Assembly (NCBI GenBank): GCA_027475525.1
Contig: JAMWFC010000041.1
Span: 248,001 to 312,000 of the forward strand
Origin: Macrolepiota albuminosa
Taxonomy: Eukaryota > Basidiomycota > Agaricomycetes > Agaricales > Agaricaceae
Reading direction: 5' to 3'
DNA length: 64,000 bases
The notes below the pieces were generated by a model that was not told where the DNA came from, did no database searches, and was given only the letters and a program-made list of their open reading frames with translations. Shown here in pieces: positions 52,461 through 63,035 of this stretch (the first letter of the stretch is position 1; every line of letters begins with the position of its first letter). Both the position numbers and the translations under genes were made by a program.

Positions 52461-54821
52461 TAGTCAGTTTGTATTGTTCAAGTCTTGCTTTAGTTTTGTT
52501 ATCGCCTCTTCACAAGTTATGTAATAGTCAACTTGTACTGTTCAAGTCTTGCTTGAGTTTTCATATCCTTGATATGGCCTGTAGAATTTCCATTGCAGTG
52601 GATTGAGAAGGAAGTCCAATTCAACATCATTTTGCTAGATGAGAAACAAGAGTTGTTGAGTGTATGGAATGATGAGGAATTACTAGTTGATGAATAGAAT
52701 GAGTTATGTGATTGTTCCAAGAAATCACTAAAAAGGCAGGAGGAGGGTTGACCTATGAAGATCACAGATAAGATCAGATTGAAACAGTTGAAGCTTCTTA
52801 TTAAATACTTTCTCATGCCAATTCTCAACATAGATGTTCCCATTGTTCTGCAAGTAGGAATATCTGATGTATATGTCATAAACTAAATAATTAGGGTAGT
52901 TTTCACTGAAATTGAAGCATATTTGAATCTAATGATAATGTTTTTAAAAGGAATCTGCTATTACATGTGCAGTTGGACCATCTATCTGATTCTCAGGTCC
53001 TGCCTTGAAGCAGTGATATATGACTAAGATGAGTGTAGTAGAAGCCTGAATAAATTCAAGAGGACAAAGATCCTCCTCTTTGCTGAGATCAAACTTTGCA
53101 CCTGAAAATTGTAACTCTCTTGAGGCTGATAGAGACAGAGAGATATCACTTTGACAGTTTGGTGCATTCATGGCTTGGTGACAAGCAGTGTTGATAAGTT
53201 GATCTATCATAAAACAGCTAATCTGCATTGAAAAGTCATTGTATGCAGATAAGAATTGGTAAAACATTGGAATCAAGCTCTGTAGCAGACAATAGAGGAG
53301 TGCCAAGAAGTGGATGGGAAAGTCATGCATTGAATATAACCTATAAAGTAGCCAATTATATGACCAGTAAAAAGGAGAAGATAGAATTCAGAGCCTCTGA
53401 AAAGGCACCTATAGCAGTGAAATTGCCCAGAGTAGAGCCTGGAAGAGGCAGATTGGATATATATAAGGGAGAAGTGCTTGAATCTGTCTCTAGAATCAAT
53501 GATAAAGGAGGATAACTCAGTATTGGAGCTGTGTAAAGTGTAGTACCACTTGATGGTGTATGGGAGATGCCTTGAGCAGAAATAGAAGGAAGCAGGGTAC
53601 TCACATTATAAACTGAATAATGTCCACCCCAAAATGCTGAAGAAGAGAAATGAGTGTATCATGGAATATAAAAAGAATATCTGGGACAGGAATGTGGTCT
53701 ATATCAATGGGATTCAGGAAGGCCAAGGTAGGTTTTGATTGAGAGGAGGATGTGCTGCCACATGAGCAGCATGGAGAAAATTATCTGCATCCTGGAGAGT
53801 GATCTGACTGAATGAGAATCCAAGGAGGGGAGCAGAGGTTGTAGGATGTGGGACAGAAAGCAGAGTTACATTGGTATGACTGGAAGATGGAATAGGCTTA
53901 GGAATGGGGCCAGGTGGAGTGTAGGTCTAAGGAGCATGATGGGAGGTAGAAGCCAATGGAGAAGGAACCAGAAGTATGTGTCAATTTGAGGAACCTGCAG
54001 GAGTCAGGGTACAATGAGGAGGGGTGAAAGGAGTGGTAATCTGAGGAGGTGGGGGAGGGGGGTGCAAGGAGGGGGCAGGAGAGGATATGGTCAGGCCGGT
54101 CCTGTGATGGACTGGCTCCAAGGTAGCCTCAGAGGCTATTTCATTGGGGGCAGAGGACGGGATCGTGGAGATGGAGGGGTGCGATCGGAGCAGAGGGGGC
54201 AATCATGATGGGGGAAGGAGAGTCGACAGACTCGGTGTCAGAATCTGGGTCCTTGCCTATGTCGGATCCCTCTTCAGTGAACTCCTGTATGCTAGCGACA
54301 GTGGTTTCCACCACCCTTGATGCCCAGACCGTGTGGCGGGTTGTACAGGATCTTGCAGCTGAGCCAGCAAGAGTGTGGGCAGTACGGCTGGGACGACGAG
54401 ATGATCTCACTGTGGGGACGGAGCTCACTGAGGTATCGGTAGAGTAGACAGTCTGGGACATGACCGTAGAACACGTGAAAGACAAGAGAGCGTAGACGCG
54501 AGAAATGCGAAAGAAGTTCAAGAGAGATGATAGTTCTAATCAGAGAAACACGAAAGTCAGGTGACCGTTACGATGGTCTCAAAACGCGTCTTCTGCGGAC
54601 TTGTAAATTCTGCTTGCAAACGTTCTCCTATTTAGAGTAGCTCTGCTTCTCATTAGAGGCTGTATTTGCAGAGTTTTGACTGTATAGTCTACGCGGTGAG
54701 GCATCAGCCATTATTGTGCAAACATTGTTGACGGCACCATCAACATCCATCACAACGTTTCCAGGACCTCTTGTTCAACATTTTCTCCAAGTTCTATGTA
54801 TTTATTCAGGTATTATCGGTA
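52461..54821. other. Decayed, unrecognised minus-strand coding region
   Basis: Several minus-strand open pieces in series: 54,141-54,521 (126 residues, Ser/Thr/Arg-rich, includes MSQTVYSTDTSVSSVPTVRS), 53,981-54,202 (Pro/Ser-rich), 53,356-53,604 and 52,944-53,330. Stops separate them and the sequence becomes A/T-rich leftwards. It may be a single decayed gene or a relic gag-like ORF; no domain was recognised. The last 300 bp before 54,822 hold nothing evident. Confidence 0.4.
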
Positions 54822-56422
54822 TCATAAGAATCTAACGAAATCGAACCCCTTCGGACCCTTCTTAGAGGGGCTGGGTGAGATACCCAGTTGAGCAGTCTTT
54901 CCTGTGCGGTCTATTGAACTTGAGGGTTTGGATTCTACAGCCGCGGGCACTGGCGCTCGACTGGATTCAACACACTTGTCTTCATCACACTCATATCCAT
55001 TAGTCTTGGTTGATCCCTTATCATCAACAATCTTGTCGACCGCACTCGCTTCCTCTGTGCCGTTGTATCCCTTAGCCTTATCCCGAATTGCTCTGATTTC
55101 GTCGCTAAACTCCTTATTGACCATGGTCCTGCAAACATCAGAAGACTTTCTGCCCCACTGTGTGTTGTAGATCGTCTCTCTGACTTTGAACAATCTGATC
55201 GTAGTCTCCCACCCGAGGCTCTCCACTTCATCATCGGAGAACTGCCGTCTTTGGGCCGCTTCAACAAGGGACATTGGAAGCCATTGAGCCACAGTGTTTC
55301 TGGCAACGACGACCCTCTGTATTGCTGATAGACTCCTCGTGGTTCCGAGCTCGGCCTGAAGCTCGTCCTCAATAAGACCTATGCTGCTTGCCGTCGACAG
55401 GTTTTGTGCGATACGTTGCTCGCGAATTCTACAGATACGCGCAGTATTCTCACATCCAAGCTCCATAGCCTCGTCATTGGTCAGTGCTTCAGGCCTCTCT
55501 ACCAAATTGAGGTATGATGCCCTGAGGAACTCGAGAACGCCAATTTTGCGAGCACGAACGACCTGCTCTATCGCAGAAATGGCCTGTAGTTGTAACTCGC
55601 CCTGGAATTCGGTGCTGATAGCAGAATTCCAGGCGTCATCGTTCAAAACGTCGGGAAGGATTCTCGACGAGTCACGAATGCGGTAGATCTTCAAGGCGAG
55701 TTCGAAACCGAGTTTCTTCGCCTCGTCCGTCGAGAGACCGCCTTCTCTGCGTATGAGTGGGATGAGAGAAGAGATCAACCATTGCGGTATGTGGTAATTT
55801 TGGGCAAGGTCAATCCTGTCAATAGGATCGATCTTCGCCTCATTCAGTTGTCGAATGGCCAGGTTGCGAATATCCAACATCTTCCATCGCGTGGATAGCC
55901 TGAGCACCGAGATCCATTCTTCGGTCGTAAATTTGTTCGTTGACATAATTGACCTTGGAATATGTCAACGCTAGATCTTGTTGAACCATAAGCAGGTAGG
56001 GACGACGTACAAAGGGTATAACAGTTTCAATAAGGTACGAAAATCGTCTCTGGCAACGTCATTAAGATATATGACGTCGTGTTCAGACTTGTATTTCGCA
56101 AATGTTGCTGTCAAGACCTGGCTCTTGAGGAAATGGCGCTTGGCTACCTTGTATAATGTGCCTTCTACCTGAACGGAAGGGGAAAGTGATGTGGACACCT
56201 ACATTCGGCGTTTGCATTCAAAACACTTACTCGAAAAATAGCCGTGTCTAGATAGTATTCTGCATCTTTGAGTTGATCGGAGATTGGGATGTCGACATCG
56301 GAATCATTGTCAAGACCTGTAACTCTTGCACGCAGAAACAACTCTAATGCAGGTGGGCTTGGAGTCTCCAAAATGGAACTACTGTGAGCATCTGACACTG
56401 GTGAGTTGATAATGCTGCGCAT
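54822..56422 (-). CDS. BTB/POZ domain protein
   Basis: Three exons: 56,231-56,422, 56,011-56,168 and 54,822-55,953. GT-AG introns of 62 and 57 bp, in frame, give 493 residues. The BTB fold lies at residues about 52-120 (YYLDTAIFR, then VEGTLYKVAKRHFLKSQVLT and VIYLNDVARDDFRTLLKLLY). It is followed by a helical region common in Agaricomycete BTB proteins (STRWKMLDIRNLAIRQL, IDLAQNYHIPQWLISSLIPL) with repeated similar helices, and a Ser-rich tail. BTB domains dimerise and can bind cullin-3; the actual partner is unknown. The gene is complete and not interrupted. Confidence 0.88.
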
Positions 56423-57217
56423 TGAAGATAGAGGACATCGGACGATGGGACAAAGGCTTTATAAATGAAGGCCTGGTGGTCAGAGAAGAACGCCTCGTGT
56501 CCCGCACAAAGCATGCCGTCAATGCCCTAGTTTTATGCGGTCTCTTTCTTTAGTTTCCGCCCATGCGTACGAGTGATCCAAACGTAATAGTATGCTGGTA
56601 ATGCTGCCTAAATATTAAAACGAATTGTATTTGGGAAGGAGTAGTCTACCAATTGAGGTAAATTGAGTGACTGACTTACTGAAAGTCCATGAAAAGTTGC
56701 TGTTTCACAGCCTATCTGGATCGGTGGATCAACCCAGAAAACACGAACATGTGTGAGTGTTCTTGCACTGTTCAGGGTCAACCTGCTTCTAAGTGCTGAG
56801 CAGGTGGTAAACGCGCCTATCCGGTGTTGTAAATCCATCCCCGAAGAGGAGTAAGAGACGACACAAGATGATTTCTTTCGACGAGGGGGTCGACTATACG
56901 GCTTACACAGAGTCGCAACCGCTTAAGGCGCCAACTGTACCTACATAAACACAGATAACGTAAGTATCTAAATCTAAAGTACAGTTAGTTAATTATTATC
57001 ATAAGTTCGTAGGTAATGTGGGCTCACCCTCAGGTTGTGTAATAACGACTGAGGGTGCCATTCTATGTCCATGCGACTATATACCTGCGCAACTGCTTTG
57101 TCTGTATGAGCGTGATGAGTGTGATATGGTAAAGGGTGATTGATCTTTGATCATCGCTTACGGTGCCGTGATCATAGATCACAACAAATAAAGGGCGGCT
57201 TCATCCATCGGTTGTAC
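56423..57217. other. Intergenic region between BTB and F-box-like genes
   Basis: About 0.8 kb. It contains a short minus-strand frame (56,608-56,838) without recognised domain, and at 56,885-56,935 a copy of the block at 49,062-49,112. It probably includes divergent promoters. Confidence 0.5.
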
Positions 57218-59306
57218 GATCATGGTGAGTGACTGAGTTTATTCAACGTTGTGACAAAATCACCTCGAAACTGTAAAGATTATGACAACACAAGGAACCT
57301 TTCTTCCGTACGACCTTCAGGATCAAATTATTGGCCATCTACGGGATGATTCCAAGTCTCTTGCTGCTTGCAGTCTCGTGTCATCACTATGGTCTGAACT
57401 CGCCCGGATGCTTCTCTTTTCACGCTTGGAGGCACAGATTGCATGCCATACTTCTGAAGAAGAGGAGGAAGTGACCGAGTTGATTGCACTTCTCGAGGCA
57501 CCAAATTCCCGTCTCGGGCAGTATATCCATCACGTCTCCATTGACGGATCTGACAACTTCTTTGTTGTTGACAAGAGGGCTTACCAGCCGGGCTATGACA
57601 TGGTTTTCTCTGCATTACGACGTATCGTTCCTCGATTGCCTCGCATCGACACCTTGAAATTCAGAACGCTTACCTGGTGTTGCGTTCCCCGTGATGCACA
57701 GATACAGATTGGCAACCTGTCTGAGGTCAAGTCTCTTAGTTGGTCGTGCATCCATGTCGATCGGGTGGATGACTTCTTCCAATTCTCAATCAAAAATTTT
57801 CCCAAACTTGAGGAATTCAAAGTTTCGGAACTTCTAGCGAGAGAAGTTCCAGCATTCGGTCCAACCATGTTCTTTCCGTACACGAATAGGTTTATGTCAT
57901 TGCGCAAGCTGGTCATCCTCATAGAAGAGTCAACAGTGCCCCTCGTTCTTGCGTTAACCAACAACATCACTTCCGTACAAAATATCGACACGCTTGATGT
58001 AAAACTCCGCAAAATGACTTTCTTTGGTCACGTTGACTCCCTATTGAAAGCTATCGGGCCGACTCTCACTGCACTCACAACTCGGTTCGACTTTGACTAT
58101 AGGAACTTTGAAAGTATGTGGTACGATTTGAACCTGTGCATTTGTTAAGTGTGTAATTCACCCGGAATCTCCTTTAGAGTCTTTAAACTTTCCCATGCAT
58201 ATAGCTCCATTTTCTCTCAGCACGAATGTCAATCTCCGGAAATTGTATCTGATCGGCGACTCTTATCCGTCGGACGTTCTGTACTGGAAGCAAATTCTTC
58301 TGTCAAATACAGACATACGAGAACTCATAGAAATCCGCCTCAAGTTCTTCTGCTTTGGTTGCTCCGAAGAGAGTTATCTACACACTCATCTCAACTTTTC
58401 AGTCTTGGAAGATGCCTTAATGGTACAAAGGCCGCACAGTGTGAGGGTCGTGTTGGAATGCTACACGATAGACGTACCCAGGCTCTCCGAGGCGATTATA
58501 CGATCTACACGGGAACTTGCAAAGCGTGTACAGCTGTCGGTGGTGTCTGAATGCTGGAATGCTTAAACCCTTACCGCCCCGACCCATCTGCCCCGCCAAT
58601 TGTGTTAATAAGGAGTTAAAATAACTTAATACAAGCGTTTAGGTTCAGTCAACATCGCCAAGGTCCGAGTACTGCCATATTCTACTTCCACATCTTTAGG
58701 TCGTTTGTGAAGCTTTGATGAGCTTGATCCAGGAGTAATGGGTTATCATCACCAAGTGACCACCTGCATCCCGTCTCGTCTCGTTGTTCCTAACTATTTC
58801 TGTGTACTGTGGCGTGGTTTGACTTGGGATTATTGTACTTGTGGTAACAAGTAAAATAGGTAGTCTGAGTCATGTCTTGATCTCTTGACAACTCTCTTGC
58901 ATGTTCCATGGGTTAAGCACCACCTGCCGTGCTCTGCAACTACAAAGAGCCGTCAAGGGTCAGATAAGCCGGCATCCGAGTTTGAGTCATGAAATATGGC
59001 TGACAGTCAATCTGAAGTAGACTTTGTAGCCATGGTTAATCGAAGTAGGCTAAGTATTTGACCTTGTTGTCCTCTCCTGGATGATTTGACGATAATCTCT
59101 TTCATCATGTCGAAAGGCCTCAGTAAGTGACCGCATTATTTTCCATAACACCATCCAACCTCATTGCGTGGCGATTTTCCAAAAGTCTTCGTGACCGGGA
59201 ACGCAAACAAGTTGAAAGAAGTAAAAGCCATACTCTCTGAAGGCGGTCACCCGATCGACATTGGCTCGCAGAGCCTAGACAGTGCGTATCGATTATCTAC
59301 AACGCA
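57218..59306 (+). repeat. Segmental duplication, right copy
   Basis: Same-orientation partner of 49,263-51,366. It contains the intact F-box-like gene and the 5' part of the intact pyrophosphatase gene, so it is the likely parent copy. Confidence 0.85.
57282..58566 (+). CDS. F-box-like domain protein, intact copy
   Basis: Two exons, 57,282-58,113 and 58,178-58,566, with a 64-bp GT-AG intron (GTATGT...TTTAG); 406 residues. The N-terminal F-box-like motif is LPYDLQDQIIGHLRDDSKSL with CSLVSSLWSELARMLLFSRL (residues 8-48). The remainder is repeat-like with alternating Leu-rich segments (LVILIEESTVPLVLAL, HVDSLLKAIGPTLTAL), as in many Agaricomycete F-box proteins. F-box proteins are substrate adaptors of SCF ubiquitin ligases; the target is not known. 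A broken paralogue lies at 49,327. Confidence 0.83.
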
Positions 59307-59979
59307 AACCGACGAGAGAGTCTGATTATATACGATACGCAGTCCCAGAAATCCAGGGAACAACTCAAGAAGTCGCGAAAGCCAAATGCCGGAGAGCCGC
59401 TGAGCTCGTATGGTCGACTGCCTCTCTCTATCCGAACCCTCGCTGATCTCCATCGCCAGACGGGTTCGGCGGTCATAACAGAAGACACGGCGCTCTGCTA
59501 TGCCGCGCTCAATGGTCTTCCCGGGCCGTACATCAAGTACTTCATGGAGGAAGTCGGACACGAGGGGTTGAACGCCATGCTCGTGGGTTTCCCGAGCAAG
59601 GACGCGTGGGCCCTTTGTACGTTTGCGTACTCCGCCGGTCCCGGTGCGCATGTCCAGGTTACGTATCCCTATGTGTTTCGAGTTGAATTGACACGCGCGT
59701 AGGTTCCGAACCCGTCATCTTCGAGGGACGCACGGACGGGGTTATCGTGCCTGCACGAGGTCCGAAAGTGTTCGGATGGGATGCCGTCTTTGAGCCAACT
59801 GGTACTGGACTCACGTTAGTGCCCCTTTGATTTCGGAGGTCTGTCACGATCACTGACGTTGGTGTTGTGATAGGTACGCAGAGATGCCTCCGGAGCAGAA
59901 AAATAAATTGTCGCACCGCTACAAGGCTTTAGAAAAACTTCGTAATTACCTCCAGTCACTCCCGGCACATGAGTTGTAG
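59107..59979 (+). CDS. HAM1: Inosine triphosphate pyrophosphatase (HAM1/ITPA family)
   Basis: Six exons: 59,107-59,122; 59,186-59,281; 59,343-59,407; 59,460-59,643; 59,703-59,814; 59,874-59,979. All five GT-AG introns (52-63 bp) keep the frame, giving 192 residues, the usual size. Motifs: [17 protein letters not shown] (substrate and metal site), [56 protein letters not shown] and the C-terminal [10 protein letters not shown]. The enzyme hydrolyses ITP, dITP and XTP to monophosphates and pyrophosphate, clearing deaminated purines from nucleotide pools. A truncated copy lies at 51,159. Confidence 0.95.
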
Positions 59980-60200
59980 AGCATGTTGGTCTTGACAGGA
60001 GCGCTTACTCTGGGCTGTCATCAGGTAACTCTATTGATTAGGGACGATGGCCAATGGGATTATAGAAACACTGTCGAATGACATAGAACTACAGGTAAAA
60101 TACAATTACAAGATGTACGGTCAGGAAGCATTATAATTAAGAAATTTTTTTTACTCTGTTAGTGTTATAGCATCATTTGATAGATTCAATAGAAATGACT
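59980..60200. other. Convergent intergenic spacer
   Basis: About 220 bp between the stops of pyrophosphatase and the minus-strand thioesterase; A/T-rich, probably the 3' regions of both. No other feature seen. Confidence 0.6.
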
Positions 60201-60996
60201 TCACAATCTTGTTTTAGTCGCCTCGTTACGAGTTGCCCATGGATTGACCGTCGAGTGGACAGCTGTTACACAAAGCTGGTCTCCATTCCAAATCTATGAA
60301 TGCAGTAGAATGATTTGTCATATTGGTGAGCTGCGTCTCTAGGAAGAGAAAAAAAAGACCCACTTCACATCGTGCAGAACGCACTCGACCGTGAATAAAT
60401 ATGGAGGTGGAGATGATTCTCAATTTAGATCCTCTGGTGATGTTGAGAACAAGATGAGACTCGGCGAAGGGGAAATATTTGCCACGTACACGCGTGCAGG
60501 CTGATGCCATATGAGGTTCATCGACTGCGATACACCCGTCCCGTCGATCCCTGTCGCGTTACCGAGAACAACGAGTGATGACACCGAACACCTGTGATGT
60601 GATCTATCAAAGCTTTCCAACACGGTTGCGAAGGAACCAAGAGCCTACGGATCGATCATATACGCCGCGCAGGCGCCATGCAACGTTCCGAATATGTTAC
60701 ACATATCTGCAAGAGTGTCAAGGCGACGAGCGCGTAGAGATCGATGGATTATGACGAAAAAAACCTTTTGTGACGTCTATCTCGAAGATAGTTTCGCCAG
60801 TTGCCGGCTGGCCGTCTCGCTCCCACACGTTGACCTCGACCAGCTTGAGATGCTGCCCGACGTCCGCCCCGTACGACCTGTCGCGCGTGCTCACGAAACG
60901 GGAAAAGATCTTCAGGGCGGAGCGCTTCTCTTCTTCACTAACGTTGCCCTTGAGATGCGACACGTCGGTCCTAGACTTGTGTACACGGTGGGCCAT
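60201..60996 (-). CDS. 4HBT-fold acyl-CoA thioesterase-like protein
   Basis: Five exons on the minus strand: 60,765-60,996; 60,649-60,706; 60,490-60,591; 60,364-60,433; 60,201-60,293. Introns of 58, 57, 56 and 70 bp are GT-AG and keep one frame; 184 residues. The hotdog-fold signature is clear: CNIFGTLHGACAAYMIDPCS (Asn, HG and catalytic-type Asp) and later GIDGTGVSQSMNLIWHQPA and KLRIISTSIFIHGRV. Proteins of this fold hydrolyse acyl-CoA thioesters; the exact substrate is not predictable. It faces a paralogue at 61,292 from which it is separated by about 295 bp. Confidence 0.85.
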
Positions 60997-61291
60997 TGGT
61001 ACTTGGGGTGGGAGGGAACTATTTAGCGCTCATAAGTGGATGAGATTTTTAAGCTTTTAGAAATGGCGTATACTTTTCCGTCGCGTCTATACCGATTCTG
61101 GTTGTGATCGAAGCGGAATTAAAAAGTGGCGATACACGTGCGACTCCGGATCTTTTTTGCTATGGATGTCTTGTGACCCCATGTCCGGCGGCTCGGGTTT
61201 CAACGGGTTTGGGTCTCTTCTCGGTAAAAAGATGAAAAAAAAATAAAACTAAATTTCTTGTAACCTTACCCACGGCTGTGTGGCCTTTACA
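60997..61291. promoter_or_regulatory. Divergent promoter of the thioesterase pair
   Basis: 295-bp intergenic region between two head-to-head start codons. It has a run of A residues near 61,228-61,250. It may drive both genes; no specific site was recognised. Confidence 0.5.
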
Positions 61292-62256
61292 ATGGGATCT
61301 CGTGTACCTCCGACGCAGTCAGCTCGACCCGTGCATCTATTTGATGACGACGTAATCGCCGCGATTGCAGGCAATGCCCCACGGGAGGTCAAAGAGATAC
61401 CCCTGAAATGGCTCACCACATTCAGGCGCCGTAAAGTCAGCTTTGCGAAAGCCATCGCACATAGAATTGAGGTCGTCGAGGTGTCTGTGGTCCAGAATCC
61501 AGATGACAAGCACAGAATCGAGGGAAAGGTCGTTTGCGAGCTTGACGTGACAGAAGGTTAGCCCCTATCAGCCCGTGGTTTCCCCCCCCCTTCCCTTGCT
61601 GCGGCAATTCCTGTCAGGCTCGAGTCTGTATTCTAACGACTCTTTGACTTGTGCCAGATATGCTCAACGAATCTGGGTATATGCATGAGGGATGCGCGGT
61701 GTTCTTGATTGATGAGTACGAAATTGATTCATTTTGTCTTTCCCCCTTCTCGTTATTGCCCATCAACAAGTAGTAAACGCTCTTTCTCCGTCACAGATGC
61801 TCTGTCTGCTCTCTTGCAACGTTGAACGTAACGGAAAAACGTGATTTCGAAATCGGCGTTTCCCAGGCCATCAACACGGTGTTCCATAATCCCGCCAAAT
61901 TGTTGGTTACTCAGCTCCGGCTTTAATCGCTCTAGACTGACTTTGAATCCTTTTTCGCGCAGGGGTACGAAACTCAGGATTGGTTACTCAGCTCCGGCTT
62001 TAATCGCTCTAGACTGACTTTGAATCCTTTTTCGCGCAGGGGTACGAAACTCAGGATTGTGAATACGAGCATGTCAACAGGGCAAGGGATGGGCTCCTGT
62101 CGCAGTGAGGTACATATTGTTCCGAGTCGTTTTTGAGTAAAACATTTTTTGTAACTAACTGTTAACCCCAAGATCTGGGACGTTGGCAATCATCGACTCG
62201 TCGCTTCTGGAGTTCAGCTGTCAATGGTGCCATCGAAGCCATCCAGTCGGCCATAG
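61292..62256 (+). CDS. 4HBT-fold thioesterase-like paralogue
   Basis: Five exons: 61,292-61,556; 61,658-61,715; 61,797-61,901; 62,040-62,109; 62,173-62,256 (193 residues). Intron positions and phases match the minus-strand neighbour; exons 2 and 4 are the same lengths (58 and 70 nt). Signature: MLNESGYMHEGCAVFLIDE, where the usual HGG/HGA is HEG, then FEIGVSQAINTVFHNPAKL and KLRIVNTSMSTGQG. Intron 3 appears as 138 bp because an exact 77-bp duplication (61,905-61,981 and 61,982-62,058) spans its acceptor; without it, it is 61 bp. The HEG change may alter activity. Confidence 0.8.
61905..62058. repeat. Exact 77-bp tandem duplication in host sequence
   Basis: 61,905-61,981 is repeated exactly at 61,982-62,058 inside a thioesterase gene, duplicating the splice acceptor and part of exon 4. 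It is the same length as the 31 other duplications in the window, which points to an assembly join and not a biological event. Confidence 0.85.
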
Positions 62257-63035
62257 GGACGACAGCGGCAAATTTACGAAGAGCATGAACAGTCGAGCCA
62301 TGAATTTGCTCCGACAAGGGCCTGGAGCTGGAGCTATGGTCTGGATTACCTAGGCTCTGTCTATGTACACGCTTCTTTTTTCGACGACAAAGGATTTATA
62401 TCCTGACTTGACAGAGTAGACTGCAATAATGTAGCCTACATCTGAATCTTCTATACCCAGAAGGAAATGTAACTTGGAGTTATCAATCACAACCCCATGC
62501 AATCAAAAGTGTCCAATCTGGTTTAATTCTGTCCATCGGATCAGGGAGAGTAAAAGTAGAGTTGCGGAAGTAACGGAGAGTTTATTCCTGAAGCGGTGGC
62601 GACAGCGCCACTGACCACCGAGTGAAGCATTATTTCAAACCGAAGAGCGCTCGAAGACTAGGATTACCTCGGCTACCACCAAGCTAGGCGTCCAGACGTC
62701 TTAGTCGGTTGCGGCAGCTGGTAAAGTTTCCGAGATGCGCCTCAATCGCGCGTTCAATTCGGCGTTGCCTTGTTGATACCTCCGGGGGAGGATTTGATGT
62801 TCAAAGTGTGCTGAGTAATCCTCTGTGAGAGGTTCATGGGTTACACGTGTGGATCGTCGCGCCCGACCACGTGATATCAGGGTGTGAGCACGTGGTTCGA
62901 TCGTGTCGTGATTTCTTGTTGGAGAAGCAGCTCTAGAAATTATAAATTATACTTGGTGACACTGATACTCACGACTAGATTACAGATAACAATACCTCTG
63001 CTAGTGGGCTCATCTCTGTGTTAACAACTCGTCTG
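62257..63035. other. Intergenic region with two CACGTG sites
   Basis: About 780 bp. CACGTG palindromes lie at 62,868-62,873 and 62,889-62,894, 21 bp apart, upstream of the proline-rich gene; bHLH factors bind this core. No other gene or RNA was recognised. Confidence 0.5.

Noticed and set aside
57050..57200. Possible tRNA gene or hairpin RNA in the GATCA-rich stretch
   Set aside because: Palindromic GATCA words are present, but no cloverleaf or A/B box arrangement could be drawn.
60592..60648. TAG nonsense codon making the minus-strand thioesterase a pseudogene
   Set aside because: The TAG lies inside a 57-bp GT-AG intron; splicing gives a continuous hotdog domain matching the neighbour gene.
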